From an uncultured Prevotella sp. (lineage in GTDB: Bacteria; Bacteroidota; Bacteroidia; Bacteroidales; Bacteroidaceae), in the NCBI GenBank assembly GCA_937898715.1, contig CALEKA010000097.1:1-12011 (forward strand): a DNA stretch of 12,011 nt. Direction: 5' to 3'. Each line of letters begins with the position of its first letter. The first letter of the stretch is position 1. This document shows, in pieces, positions 1 through 5,995 of the stretch. The notes beneath the pieces are model-generated. The model searched no databases, was not told where the DNA came from, and was given only the letters and a program-made list of their open reading frames with translations. Made by a program: the position numbers and the translations under genes.

Positions 1-25
1 GTCAAGCAAAAAACACGTTTTTTTC

Positions 26-56
26 TTGCCAGTGCATTCGGTTTGCACTAACTTTG
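26..56 (+). promoter_or_regulatory. Candidate Bacteroidota promoter for the nuo leader
   Basis: A TTG at 26-28 lies 20 bases before TAACTTTG at 49-56. This matches the Bacteroidota primary sigma factor pattern (TTTG near -33 and TAnnTTTG near -7, spaced about 19-20 bases). Transcription would start around 62-65, giving a leader of about 320 bases before nuoA. No other exact TAnnTTTG box is visible between here and nuoA, so this is the best visible candidate for the operon, but it could instead drive a short RNA ending in the hairpins at 141-223. Assigned from the motif alone. Confidence 0.45.
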
Positions 57-66
57 CACCTGCAAA
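31..66. promoter_or_regulatory. Overlapping dyads across the promoter candidate
   Basis: AGTGCA (31-36) and TGCACT (44-49) form an inverted repeat with a 7-base gap. TTTGCA (53-58) and TGCAAA (61-66) form a second with a 2-base gap. TTTGCAC also occurs as a direct repeat (42-48 and 53-59), 11 bases apart. The second dyad covers the -7 box and the expected start, where a repressor could sit. Part of the similarity comes from the promoter motif itself, so an operator is only a suggestion. Confidence 0.25.
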
Positions 67-140
67 AGACGAAACAACGTGAACAAGGGCTGCTATGTGA
101 GTACACTTTGGGAGTGTACAACTGGTAAAAATCAAATGGA

Positions 141-175
141 AGCGGCGGACAAGCGTGTCCGTGCGCTGATTTTTT
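141..175 (+). terminator. Terminator-like hairpin 1 in the nuo leader
   Basis: AGCG (141-144) pairs with CGCT (164-167) and CGGACA (146-151) pairs with TGTCCG (156-161) around an AGCG loop; G145 can wobble with T162 and G163 is unpaired. A run of six T (170-175) follows after two bases. This is the form of an intrinsic terminator on the plus strand. It could end an upstream or small transcript, or act as an attenuator for nuo. Confidence 0.5.
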
Positions 176-178
176 GTG

Positions 179-223
179 TCCGTACGTCAGGGGTGCCCTA
201 TGCCCTGGATAGTACGGATTTTT
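179..223 (+). terminator. Terminator-like hairpin 2 in the nuo leader
   Basis: TCCGTAC (179-185) pairs with GTACGGA (212-218), and inside that CAGGG (188-192) pairs with CCCTG (203-207) around a 10-base loop. The two helices are separated by a small internal loop (GT against GATA). Five T (219-223) follow directly. Together with the preceding hairpin this makes a tandem terminator arrangement only 160 bases before nuoA. Confidence 0.5.
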
Positions 224-224
224 C

Positions 225-242
225 GTCTTGCACTGGCAAGAC
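225..242 (+). other. Perfect 7-bp stem-loop after the leader terminators
   Basis: GTCTTGC (225-231) and GCAAGAC (236-242) form a perfect 7-bp stem with the loop ACTG. No T-run follows. It starts two bases after the second terminator-like T-run and could be part of a larger leader fold. No function can be assigned. Confidence 0.35.
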
Positions 243-382
243 TCTTGGAATCGTAGGCATCGTCGAAAGCACGCGCCGTGGAAGAATGCAAAGCTAAAGC
301 TAACACAGGGCTTAGGCAAAGCATCGTATCTGCGACCACAAAAGAAATAAATAACATTATTAACAATAACATTTAAAGAGCT

Positions 383-733
383 ATGAACTTTACCTTATTT
401 GTCACTGCATTGCTGACAGGGTTGGCGTTCGTAGGTGTAGTGACGATATTGGCTAAGCTGATCTCGCCGCGTAGCTACAACGCTCAGAAGGAGGAAGCTT
501 ATGAATGTGGTATCCCTACTCGCGGACGCTCATGGATGCAGTTCCGCATTGGCTACTACCTCTTCGCTATCCTCTTCCTGATGTTCGACGTTGAAACGAT
601 GTTCCTCTTCCCCTGGGCCGTCGTGATGCGCTCATTCGGTCCCGCTGGATTGCTGAGCGTGCTCTTCTTCCTGTTTATATTAGTTCTGGGCTTAGCTTAC
701 GCCTGGAGGAAAGGAGCGTTGAAATGGCAATGA
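383..733 (+). CDS. nuoA: NADH-quinone oxidoreductase subunit A
   Basis: NuoA is a small membrane subunit of complex I that packs against NuoH, J and K beside the quinone chamber. The protein has 116 residues, a normal length, with three predicted membrane helices (about 5-27, 56-79 and 90-108). The family signature YECG is at 40-43 in the first long loop, and the second helix carries the conserved acidic pair in FDVET (Asp69, Glu71), which correspond to residues linked to proton transfer in E. coli NuoA. The start has an A/T-rich upstream stretch typical of this phylum and AAAGAG immediately before it, too close to be a standard Shine-Dalgarno site. The last 10 bases overlap nuoB, so the two are probably translationally coupled. 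It is the first gene of the operon, after a long structured leader. Confidence 0.95.
   Translation: MNFTLFVTALLTGLAFVGVVTILAKLISPRSYNAQKEEAYECGIPTRGRSWMQFRIGYYLFAILFLMFDVETMFLFPWAVVMRSFGPAGLLSVLFFLFILVLGLAYAWRKGALKWQ
711..716 (+). promoter_or_regulatory. Ribosome binding site deciding the nuoB start
   Basis: AAGGAG lies 7 bases before the ATG at 724 and 13 bases before a second in-frame ATG at 730, which would form the common ATGA overlap with the nuoA stop. The spacing favours 724, though this phylum depends weakly on Shine-Dalgarno pairing and Met3 cannot be excluded. Confidence 0.5.
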
Positions 734-1359
734 AAAGAGCAAAAATTAAGTCGATTCCTTACGAGGAATTCAAGGACAACGAGACTTACGAGAAGCTCGT
801 TGAAGAACTCAATGCGGGCGGCGCCAATATCATTGTGCGCAAGCTCGACGACCTCATCGACTGGGGCCGTTCAAACTCTCTTTGGCCACTGACTTTCGCT
901 ACCTCGTGCTGTGGTATCGAATTCATGGCAGTGTGTGCTGCACGTTATGACATTGCACGCTTCGGATTCGAGGTGACTCGTAACTCACCCCGTCAAGCCG
1001 ACGTGATTCTGGTATGTGGTACGATCACCACAAAGATGGCTCCGGTGCTCCGTCGCCTCTACGACCAGATGGCCGACCCGAAGTATGTAGTAGCTATCGG
1101 TGGTTGCTCCATCTCGGGCGGACCATTCACTAAGTCATACCACGTGCTCAATGGTGTGGACAAGATTATCCCCGTCGACGTGTACGTGCCCGGATGTCCT
1201 CCACGCCCCGAAGCATTCCTTTATGGTATGATGCAGCTGCAGCGTATTGTGAAAGTAGAAAACTTCTTCGGCACTACCAACCGCAAGCAGAAGGATCCCT
1301 TCAAGATTGCCGCCGAAGAAAAAGAAGAAACCATTTATAATCAGGAAGAAGAGGCATGA
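724..1359 (+). CDS. nuoB: NADH-quinone oxidoreductase subunit B
   Basis: NuoB binds the terminal [4Fe-4S] cluster N2, which passes electrons to quinone at the interface with the NuoD domain. The protein has 211 residues. All cluster ligands are visible: the tandem cysteines in ATSCCGIEFMA (Cys62, Cys63), Cys128 in GGCSISGGPF and Cys158 in VPGCPPRPE. The C-terminal tail (about 190-211) is acidic and rich in Glu, beyond the conserved core. The gene overlaps nuoA by 10 bases and nuoCD by 4 (ATGA), indicating coupled translation of the connecting-arm subunits. The likely start is 724; Met3 at 730 is an alternative. Confidence 0.97.
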   Translation: MAMKRAKIKSIPYEEFKDNETYEKLVEELNAGGANIIVRKLDDLIDWGRSNSLWPLTFATSCCGIEFMAVCAARYDIARFGFEVTRNSPRQADVILVCGTITTKMAPVLRRLYDQMADPKYVVAIGGCSISGGPFTKSYHVLNGVDKIIPVDVYVPGCPPRPEAFLYGMMQLQRIVKVENFFGTTNRKQKDPFKIAAEEKEETIYNQEEEA

Positions 1360-3104
1360 GCGAAGAATTGAATCCTACAGCTAAAGAGCAAGGCGCTGAG
1401 GCACAGAAGCCTGCAGCACCCGCAGCAGCCCAGGCACAGAAGCCCGCTGCACCCGCAGCAGGAGCAAAGCCCGCCGTGGCTCGTCCGGCAGCAGCACGTC
1501 CGGCAGCAGCTCCTGCTAAGCCTGCCGTAAACGAACTGAAGCCTACCATCATCGAAGCTGACAAACTGCACGCTGAGATGAAGCGCTTACACGACGAAGA
1601 GGGCATGGACTTCCTGCTCAACCTCGTGGGTGAGGACTGGATGGAAGAGGGTATCGGCGTGGTCTACCAACTCGAAAATACCATCAACCACAAGCAGGCC
1701 TGCGTAAAGTGCGTAGTAATGGATCGCGAGAATCCGATGATTCCCTCGGTGAGCGATCTGTGGGACATTGCCAACGTATATGAACGTGAGGTGTACGACT
1801 ACTACGGCATCATCTTTACCAATCATCCCGATATGCGCCGCCTCTTCATGCGCGAGGACTGGGTGGGCTATCCTTTCCGTAAGGACAACGATCCAGAGAA
1901 GGACAATCCCTTCGATCCTCAGCATATGACCAACGAACCGCTGGCCGACGTGACTTATGAATATCAGATGCAACAAGATGGTTCGATCCAAAAGATTGAA
2001 CACGAGATATTCGGTCCGGACGACTACGTGGTCAATATCGGTCCGCAGCACCCCTCTACTCACGGTGTGCTCCACTTCCGTGTAGACCTCGAGGGTGAAA
2101 CCATCCGTAAGGTAGATCCCATCCTGGGCTATATCCACCGTGGTGTGGAGAAGATCAGCGAGAATATGACCTATCCGCAGACGCTTGCTCTGACCGACCG
2201 CTTGGACTATCTCGGTGCTATGCAGAATCGTCACGCATTGTGTATGTGTATAGAGCAGGCCATGGGCGTGGAGGTAAGCGACAGAGTACAGGTGATACGT
2301 ACCATCATGGACGAGCTCCAGCGTATCGACTCTCACATCCTCTTCTTCGGCTGTCTGTGTCAGGACCTCGGTGCTACTACCGCATTCCTCTATGCATTCC
2401 GCGATCGTGAGAAAATACTCGACATCTTCGAGGAAACTTGTGGCGGACGCTTGATCTTGAACTACAACACCATCGGTGGTGTGATGTACGACATCCATCC
2501 CAACTTCCAGAAGCGTGTGAAGGAATTCATCACCACCATGCGTAAGAATATCAAGGAATACCACGATATCTTCACAGGCAACGTGATCTTCCAGAACCGT
2601 TCGAAGGGCGTAGGCGTGCTCACCAAGGAACAAGTAATCTCCTTCGGCTGTACTGGTGGTACGGGGCGTGCTTCAGGTTGGCACAACGACCTTCGCAAGA
2701 TTCGTCCTTACGCTGCTTACGATCGCGTACAGTTCAACGAGGTGGTACGTACAGAGGGCGATAGCTTCGCACGCTACATGATCCGTCTCGACGAGATTAT
2801 AGAGAGTCTCAATATCATAGAGCAACTCATCGACAACATTCCCGAAGGCAACTACCAGGAGAAGATGAAGCCTATCATCAAGCTCCCCGTAGGCACTTTC
2901 TACAGCGAAGTAGAGGGTAGCCGTGGCCGCATGGGCGTGTTTATCGAGAGCAAGGGCGATAAGAACCCCTACCGCTTGCACTATCGCTCTACAGGTCTGC
3001 CCCTGGTAGCCGTAATGGACACCGCATGCCGTGGCAATATGCTTGCCGACTTGATTACAATCGGTGGTACGGTGGACTATGTGGTGCCTGATATTGATAG
3101 ATAG
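1356..3104 (+). CDS. nuoCD: NADH-quinone oxidoreductase fused subunit C/D
   Basis: A fusion of NuoC (30-kDa type) and NuoD (49-kDa type), which together with NuoB form the quinone reduction site. The protein has 582 residues. Residues about 11-58 are a low-complexity Ala/Pro/Lys/Arg extension containing AQKPAAPAA twice (16-24, 27-35) and ARPAA twice (42-51); it is probably disordered and is not part of the usual core. The NuoC domain follows (about 60-200) with its signature from ERE at 143-145 to the FRKD motif at 174-177. The NuoD domain (about 220-582) carries GPQHPSTHG at 229-237, where His236 matches the quinone-site histidine, and DRLDY at 281-285, where Tyr285 matches the quinone-site tyrosine. 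The fused form is common in this phylum and in enterobacteria. The start overlaps nuoB by ATGA, with purine-rich AGGAAGAAGAGG upstream. It is the last gene before the repeat-filled junctions begin. Confidence 0.97.
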   Translation: MSEELNPTAKEQGAEAQKPAAPAAAQAQKPAAPAAGAKPAVARPAAARPAAAPAKPAVNELKPTIIEADKLHAEMKRLHDEEGMDFLLNLVGEDWMEEGIGVVYQLENTINHKQACVKCVVMDRENPMIPSVSDLWDIANVYEREVYDYYGIIFTNHPDMRRLFMREDWVGYPFRKDNDPEKDNPFDPQHMTNEPLADVTYEYQMQQDGSIQKIEHEIFGPDDYVVNIGPQHPSTHGVLHFRVDLEGETIRKVDPILGYIHRGVEKISENMTYPQTLALTDRLDYLGAMQNRHALCMCIEQAMGVEVSDRVQVIRTIMDELQRIDSHILFFGCLCQDLGATTAFLYAFRDREKILDIFEETCGGRLILNYNTIGGVMYDIHPNFQKRVKEFITTMRKNIKEYHDIFTGNVIFQNRSKGVGVLTKEQVISFGCTGGTGRASGWHNDLRKIRPYAAYDRVQFNEVVRTEGDSFARYMIRLDEIIESLNIIEQLIDNIPEGNYQEKMKPIIKLPVGTFYSEVEGSRGRMGVFIESKGDKNPYRLHYRSTGLPLVAVMDTACRGNMLADLITIGGTVDYVVPDIDR

Positions 3105-3108
3105 GATT

Positions 3109-3143
3109 TATAAGTTGAAAAGTTTATAAGTTGAAAAGTTAAG
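3109..3143 (+). repeat. Left arm, CD-H junction: four period-8 AAGTT units
   Basis: AAGTT starts at 3112, 3120, 3128 and 3136, exactly 8 bases apart, with three variable bases between (GAA, TAT, GAA). The arm starts a few bases after the nuoCD stop. It shares TAAGTTGAAAAGTT (3111-3124) exactly with the L-M junction (8536-8549), and is followed by TAAGAGGTATGC, which resembles the inner edge of the other elements. Confidence 0.85.
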
Positions 3144-3167
3144 AGGTATGCATTATAAATTATTAGA

Positions 3168-3563
3168 ATGAAAGCACCCATATTCTCTTTCGAAAAGTTG
3201 AAGGTGTGGCAAAAGGCAAGGTTGTTTCATAGAGAAGTATTTCGATTAACGACAAACTTTCCTTACGAACAAAACTATGCGTTGATACCACAAATAAGAC
3301 GTGCGGCCTTGTCTGTACCATCCAATATATCGGAGGGTGCAGGAAGGTTGGGATCAAAAGAGTTCATACATTTTATCAGTATAGCATACGGCTCTCTGAT
3401 GGAAACGATGAACCAATTGATTCTGGCAGATGATATGGGCTATGTACCAGAAGAGACGATGACGAAACTTCGTTTTGATGTGGCAGAAATAGCTCGAATG
3501 CTCACAGCATTGAAAAAGAAAGTGGAATGTGGTGCAAGTAAAGGCGACCTCATAGACTTTTAA
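3168..3563 (+). CDS. Four-helix-bundle protein of the 23S rRNA IVP (S23/Avd-like) family
   Basis: The 131-residue protein has the full family pattern: the opening F-EKLKVWQKA-L segment (about 8-18), FPYEQNYAL (31-39), the core QIRRAALSVPSNISEGAGR (42-60), then KEFIHFISIAYGSLMET (64-80). Length and motifs are normal, so the gene looks intact. Members form four-helix bundles; relatives are encoded in intervening sequences of 23S rRNA, and Avd of diversity-generating retroelements shares the fold. A biochemical role is not established for most. There are 18 Lys/Arg and 15 Asp/Glu. It has no known link to complex I, yet sits in the same orientation between nuoCD and nuoH and would be cotranscribed. 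Its codons (ATA, AGA, AGG, TTG, TTA) are unlike the CGT/CGC- and CTC-rich nuo genes, suggesting separate origin. It is enclosed by inverted repeats and its stop codon lies in the right one. ATG at 3168 fits the family N-terminus. No reverse transcriptase or rRNA gene is nearby. Confidence 0.9.
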   Translation: MKAPIFSFEKLKVWQKARLFHREVFRLTTNFPYEQNYALIPQIRRAALSVPSNISEGAGRLGSKEFIHFISIAYGSLMETMNQLILADDMGYVPEETMTKLRFDVAEIARMLTALKKKVECGASKGDLIDF

Positions 3564-3590
3564 ACTATTAAACTCATAAACTCTAAAAAA
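3557..3590 (+). repeat. Right arm, CD-H junction: period-8 AAACT units
   Basis: AAACT recurs every 8 bases (starting at 3562, 3570 and 3578) with ATT and CAT between, followed by CTAAAAAA directly before the nuoH ATG at 3591. The last codons and the TAA of the four-helix gene belong to the repeat. TTAAACTCATAAACT (3568-3582) is identical to 6123-6137 in the J-K junction. The arm also forms the A-rich region in front of nuoH, so it may take part in translation initiation. Confidence 0.85.
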
Positions 3591-4676
3591 ATGTTTGACT
3601 TTAGTATAGTAACAAACTGGCTACACAGCTTCCTTACGGGTACATGTGGCTTTGCTGAGTGGGGTGCAATCCTTACGGAGAGCATTCTCGTAGCATTAGT
3701 CATCATCACCCTATATGCCGTGTTTGCCATCGCCCTCATCTACATGGAACGCAAGATCTGTGCATTCTTCCAGTGCCGTCTCGGACCGATGCGTGTAGGT
3801 AAATGGGGACTTCTCCAAGTGTTCAGCGACGTGTTCAAGATGCTGACCAAGGAGATTATCAGTATGCGACAGAGCGACCTCTTCCTGCACAACTTGGCTC
3901 CGTTCCTCGTGGTGACAGCTTCGATGGTCACATTCTCTTGTCTGCCCTGGAATAAGGGCGCACAGATTATCGACTTCAACGTCGGCGTGTTCTTCTTCCT
4001 CGCTATGTCGTCGATCGGCGTAGTAGGTATCCTGCTCGCAGGTTGGAGCTCTAACAACAAGTATTCTCTCATCGGTGCTATGCGTAGCGGTGCACAGATT
4101 ATCAGTTATGAACTGTCAATCGGCATGACTATGCTTGCCATGATCTGCTTGACCGGCACAATGTCGTTCAGCGAGATCTGCAACGATCAGTACCTCAACG
4201 GCTGGAACATCTGCCGTGGTCACATCCCCGCAGTGATTGCCTTCTTGATCTACCTCGTAGCAGGCAATGCAGAGTGTAATCGTGGCCCGTTCGACTTGCC
4301 CGAGTGTGAGAGCGAGTTGACCGCAGGTTACCACACAGAATATTCAGGTATGCACTTCGGCTACTACTACTTGGCCGAATACCTCAACCTCTTCATCTGC
4401 GCTGGTATGGCTACTACCATCTTCCTCGGTGGTTGGGCTCCGCTTCACATCTACGGCCTCGAAGGCTTCAATGGCGTGATGGACTACATCCCCGGTGCTG
4501 TATGGTTTATTGGTAAGACGTTCTTCGTAGTGTTCCTGCTCATGTGGCTCCGTTGGACCTTCCCCCGCTTGCGTATCGACCAGATACTCTCGCTCGAATG
4601 GAAGTACCTCGTGCCTTTCAGCATGGTAAACCTTATTCTCATGGCACTCTGTGTGGCTATGGGATGGACGTTCTAA
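3591..4676 (+). CDS. nuoH: NADH-quinone oxidoreductase subunit H
   Basis: NuoH is the membrane subunit that joins the peripheral and membrane arms and forms much of the quinone channel. The protein has 361 residues with about eight membrane helices. Family signatures are clear: ERKICAFFQCRLGP (53-66) followed by VGKWGLLQVFSDVFKMLTKE, and the long charged cytoplasmic loop with AECNRGPFDLPECESEL (227-243) and AGYHTEYSGM (245-254), which carries the acidic residues thought to couple quinone reduction to pumping. Both regions are intact. The start follows the right arm of the composite element directly. In this operon it is separated from nuoCD by an unrelated gene, so expression of the membrane arm depends on transcription through that insertion unless an internal promoter exists. 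Confidence 0.97.
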   Translation: MFDFSIVTNWLHSFLTGTCGFAEWGAILTESILVALVIITLYAVFAIALIYMERKICAFFQCRLGPMRVGKWGLLQVFSDVFKMLTKEIISMRQSDLFLHNLAPFLVVTASMVTFSCLPWNKGAQIIDFNVGVFFFLAMSSIGVVGILLAGWSSNNKYSLIGAMRSGAQIISYELSIGMTMLAMICLTGTMSFSEICNDQYLNGWNICRGHIPAVIAFLIYLVAGNAECNRGPFDLPECESELTAGYHTEYSGMHFGYYYLAEYLNLFICAGMATTIFLGGWAPLHIYGLEGFNGVMDYIPGAVWFIGKTFFVVFLLMWLRWTFPRLRIDQILSLEWKYLVPFSMVNLILMALCVAMGWTF

Positions 4677-4680
4677 ACGA

Positions 4681-4817
4681 GGAGTTTTAAGTTTTAAGGT
4701 GATAAGGTTATAAAGTATGTATTTGTAGCCCCTCCTCAAAATGATTAATTAGGAAAATGAGATACGTAAAGCTAACTTTATAACCTCATAACCTAAAAAC
4801 TCCAAACTAAAAAGGAA
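4681..4817 (+). repeat. Inverted-repeat spacer in the nuoH-nuoI junction
   Basis: The left arm (4681-4716) begins four bases after the nuoH stop and the right arm (4773-4817) ends 17 bases before nuoI. The 21 bases at 4696-4716 match the reverse complement of 4775-4795 at 18 positions, with 12 consecutive at the inner end (AGGTTATAAAGT); both outer ends read GGAGTTTT on opposite strands. The middle is about 57 bases without a gene. Both arms use AGGTTAT/ATAACCT units in place of the AGTT/AACT of the CD-H arms. The right arm is nearly identical to that of the K-L junction, with 22 identical bases (4773-4794 and 6565-6586). Confidence 0.85.
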
Positions 4818-4834
4818 CTTCAAAGAATCTAACA

Positions 4835-5302
4835 ATGGAAGAAAAAAGCTATATAGGCGGTGTAGTAAGCGGCTTGAAGAGCCTCGGCACTGGTCTGAAG
4901 ACCACCATGCGCGAGTTCTTCACCCCGAAGATCACCGAGCAATACCCCGAGAATCGTGCGACGAACCAAATGTTCGATCGTTTCCGCGGTTCGCTCACAA
5001 TGCCCCACAATGAGCAGAATGAGCACAAGTGCGTGGGTTGCGGACTATGCCAGATGCAATGCCCTAATGGTAGCATCAAGGTGACCAGCGAAATGTATGA
5101 GACTCCCGATGGCAAGAAGAAAAAACGCCTCGTGAAGTATGAATACGACCTGGGCTCTTGCATGTTCTGCATGCTCTGCACACGCGCCTGCCCCCATGGT
5201 GCAATCACCTTCGATCAGAGCTACGAGAACGCTGTGTTCGACCGCTCAAAACTCGTCAAGGTGCTTAACCATCCGGGTAGCCACGTAGAAGAAAAGAAAT
5301 AA
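4835..5302 (+). CDS. nuoI: NADH-quinone oxidoreductase subunit I
   Basis: NuoI is a ferredoxin-like subunit that relays electrons through clusters N6a and N6b toward N2 in NuoB. The protein has 155 residues. Two CxxCxxCxxxCP motifs hold two [4Fe-4S] clusters: CVGCGLCQMQCP with Cys66, 69, 72 and 76, and CMFCMLCTRACP with Cys109, 112, 115 and 119. An amphipathic N-terminal segment (about 7-30) fits the usual membrane contact. In the absence of NuoEFG and its cluster chain, NuoI is the most exposed cluster carrier of the operon and the likely entry point for electrons from a soluble donor. That last point is an inference. It sits between two inverted-repeat spacers. Confidence 0.97.
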   Translation: MEEKSYIGGVVSGLKSLGTGLKTTMREFFTPKITEQYPENRATNQMFDRFRGSLTMPHNEQNEHKCVGCGLCQMQCPNGSIKVTSEMYETPDGKKKKRLVKYEYDLGSCMFCMLCTRACPHGAITFDQSYENAVFDRSKLVKVLNHPGSHVEEKK

Positions 5303-5307
5303 TTAGT

Positions 5308-5460
5308 ATAGTTGAAAAGTTGAGAAGTTGAGAAGTTAAGAAGATGCTCTTGCATTCAATCCAATGCAGAGACTTCTGCTTCCTCAAGAAGAAAATTCAA
5401 GGTGGTGAGAATGATATAGCATACGCTTAACTCCTAAACTTTTAAACTCTTAACTTCAAA
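5308..5460 (+). repeat. Inverted-repeat spacer in the nuoI-nuoJ junction
   Basis: The left arm (5308-5343) has GTTGAAAA, GTTGAGAA, GTTGAGAA and GTTAAGAA in exact 8-base phase, beginning about 8 bases after the nuoI stop. The right arm (5426-5460) has ACTCCTAA, ACTTTTAA, ACTCTTAA and ACTTC, also in 8-base phase, ending four bases before the nuoJ ATG. The middle, about 82 bases, holds no gene. GCATAC at 5419-5424, just inside the right arm, mirrors the GTATGC found inside the left arm of the CD-H element. Confidence 0.85.
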
Positions 5461-5464
5461 AGAA

Positions 5465-5989
5465 ATGAATTCACAAAACATCATGTTCGTCATCTTGGCC
5501 GTACTGATGGTGCTCTCGTCGATCGCAACGGTGCTGACAAAGAGCATTGTACGTGCAGCCACATACCTGTTTTTCGTGCTCTTGGGCACAGCAGGCATGT
5601 ACTTCTTGATGGGCTACACATTCCTCGGTGCTGCGCAGGTAATCGTCTATGCCGGCGGTATCATCGTGCTCTATGTGTTCTCTATCTTGCTGACAGAAGG
5701 TGCGAAGGATCAAGAAATCTTCAAGCGCAAGCTGAAAGACGCCTCTTGGGGCTTCATTCTCTCGCTCGTAGGTTTCCTCACGTTCGGTTGGATTGTGCTC
5801 TCTCACAATTTCAAAGCCGCCATCCTTACCGCGCCAAGCGAAACAGCAAGCCAAGTCACAACCATTCAGTCAATCGGTCAAAACATGCTCTCATCGGGCG
5901 AAAACGGCTATCTGCTTCCCTTCGAGGCTGTCAGTGTGCTCTTGCTCGCCTGCATCGTAGGTGCGTTGTTGATTGCCCGCAAACGCTAA
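5465..5989 (+). CDS. nuoJ: NADH-quinone oxidoreductase subunit J
   Basis: NuoJ is a membrane subunit next to NuoA, H and K; its third helix forms a pi-bulge that moves during turnover. The protein has 174 residues, a usual length, with about five membrane helices. The diagnostic stretch AAQVIVYAGGIIVLYVFSI is at 56-74 (Tyr62 in the bulge region), and the last helix reads PFEAVSVLLLACIVGALLIA (152-171) before a basic end. The loop between helices 4 and 5 (about 120-150) is hydrophilic and variable. Spacers with the inverted-repeat plan lie on both sides, whereas J and K are often close together in other operons. Confidence 0.95.
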   Translation: MNSQNIMFVILAVLMVLSSIATVLTKSIVRAATYLFFVLLGTAGMYFLMGYTFLGAAQVIVYAGGIIVLYVFSILLTEGAKDQEIFKRKLKDASWGFILSLVGFLTFGWIVLSHNFKAAILTAPSETASQVTTIQSIGQNMLSSGENGYLLPFEAVSVLLLACIVGALLIARKR

Positions 5990-5995
5990 TAATAA

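Larger units (their letters stand above)
63..223 (+). ncRNA. Structured leader or candidate small RNA upstream of nuoA
   Basis: From the expected transcription start to the second T-run the sequence holds a chain of hairpins: GTACACT/AGTGTAC with a 5-base loop (101-119), a longer stem at 141-167 followed by six T, and another at 179-218 followed by five T. The octamer GTGTCCGT occurs twice (155-162 and 176-183). It could be a small RNA of about 110-160 nt with its own promoter and terminators, or a leader in which readthrough controls nuo expression. I do not recognise it as a known RNA family. No start codon with a good ribosome site supports a protein here. The rest of the gene-free region (243-382) shows nothing clear except an A/T-rich stretch (338-374) before nuoA. 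Confidence 0.3.
3109..3590 (+). mobile_element. Composite element: inverted-repeat arms enclosing an IVP-family gene
   Basis: The nuoCD-nuoH junction consists of an AGTT-rich arm (3109-3143), a four-helix-bundle gene (3168-3563) and an AACT-rich arm (about 3557-3586). The 20 bases at 3121-3140 match the reverse complement of 3563-3582 at 17 positions. The gene's stop codon lies inside the right arm. The same arms, without a gene, fill the six later junctions. Proteins of this family are encoded in intervening sequences inside 23S rRNA genes of Leptospira and others, within a stem-loop. By analogy this may be an intervening-sequence-like insertion in an mRNA. No transposase, integrase or target-site duplication is visible, so mobility is an inference. 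Confidence 0.45.

Noticed and set aside
3..28. A/T-rich inverted repeat (CAAG, six A ... six T, CTTG) at the left edge as a terminator
   Set aside because: The pairing leaves only a two-base loop, the stem is almost all A-T and it overlaps the promoter's upstream region. It could be the end of a gene outside the window but cannot be judged here.
79..297. Open frame of 72 codons beginning with GTG in the nuo leader
   Set aside because: It crosses both terminator-like hairpins, has no ribosome site, low-complexity-free but unrecognisable sequence and codon use unlike the nuo genes. The structured-RNA explanation fits better.
2..372. Minus-strand open frames over the leader
   Set aside because: Cys- and His-rich translations with no recognisable domain and no start signals; most likely chance frames across hairpins.
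1587..2633. Long minus-strand open frame of 348 codons opposite nuoCD
   Set aside because: It lies wholly opposite a well-supported conserved gene, and its His/Val/Glu-rich translation is what the reverse complement of this codon usage gives. Other long antisense frames opposite nuoL, nuoM and nuoN were rejected for the same reason.
3168..3563. Diversity-generating retroelement suggested by the Avd-like fold
   Set aside because: No reverse transcriptase, template repeat or variable-repeat target is in the window, and the nuo genes are not plausible targets. The protein fits the broader IVP family.
4773..4781. TAACTTTA in the H-I and K-L spacers as an internal promoter -7 box
   Set aside because: It differs from TAnnTTTG at the last base, is part of the repeat arm itself, and no -33 element is placed correctly. 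Internal promoters are not excluded by this.
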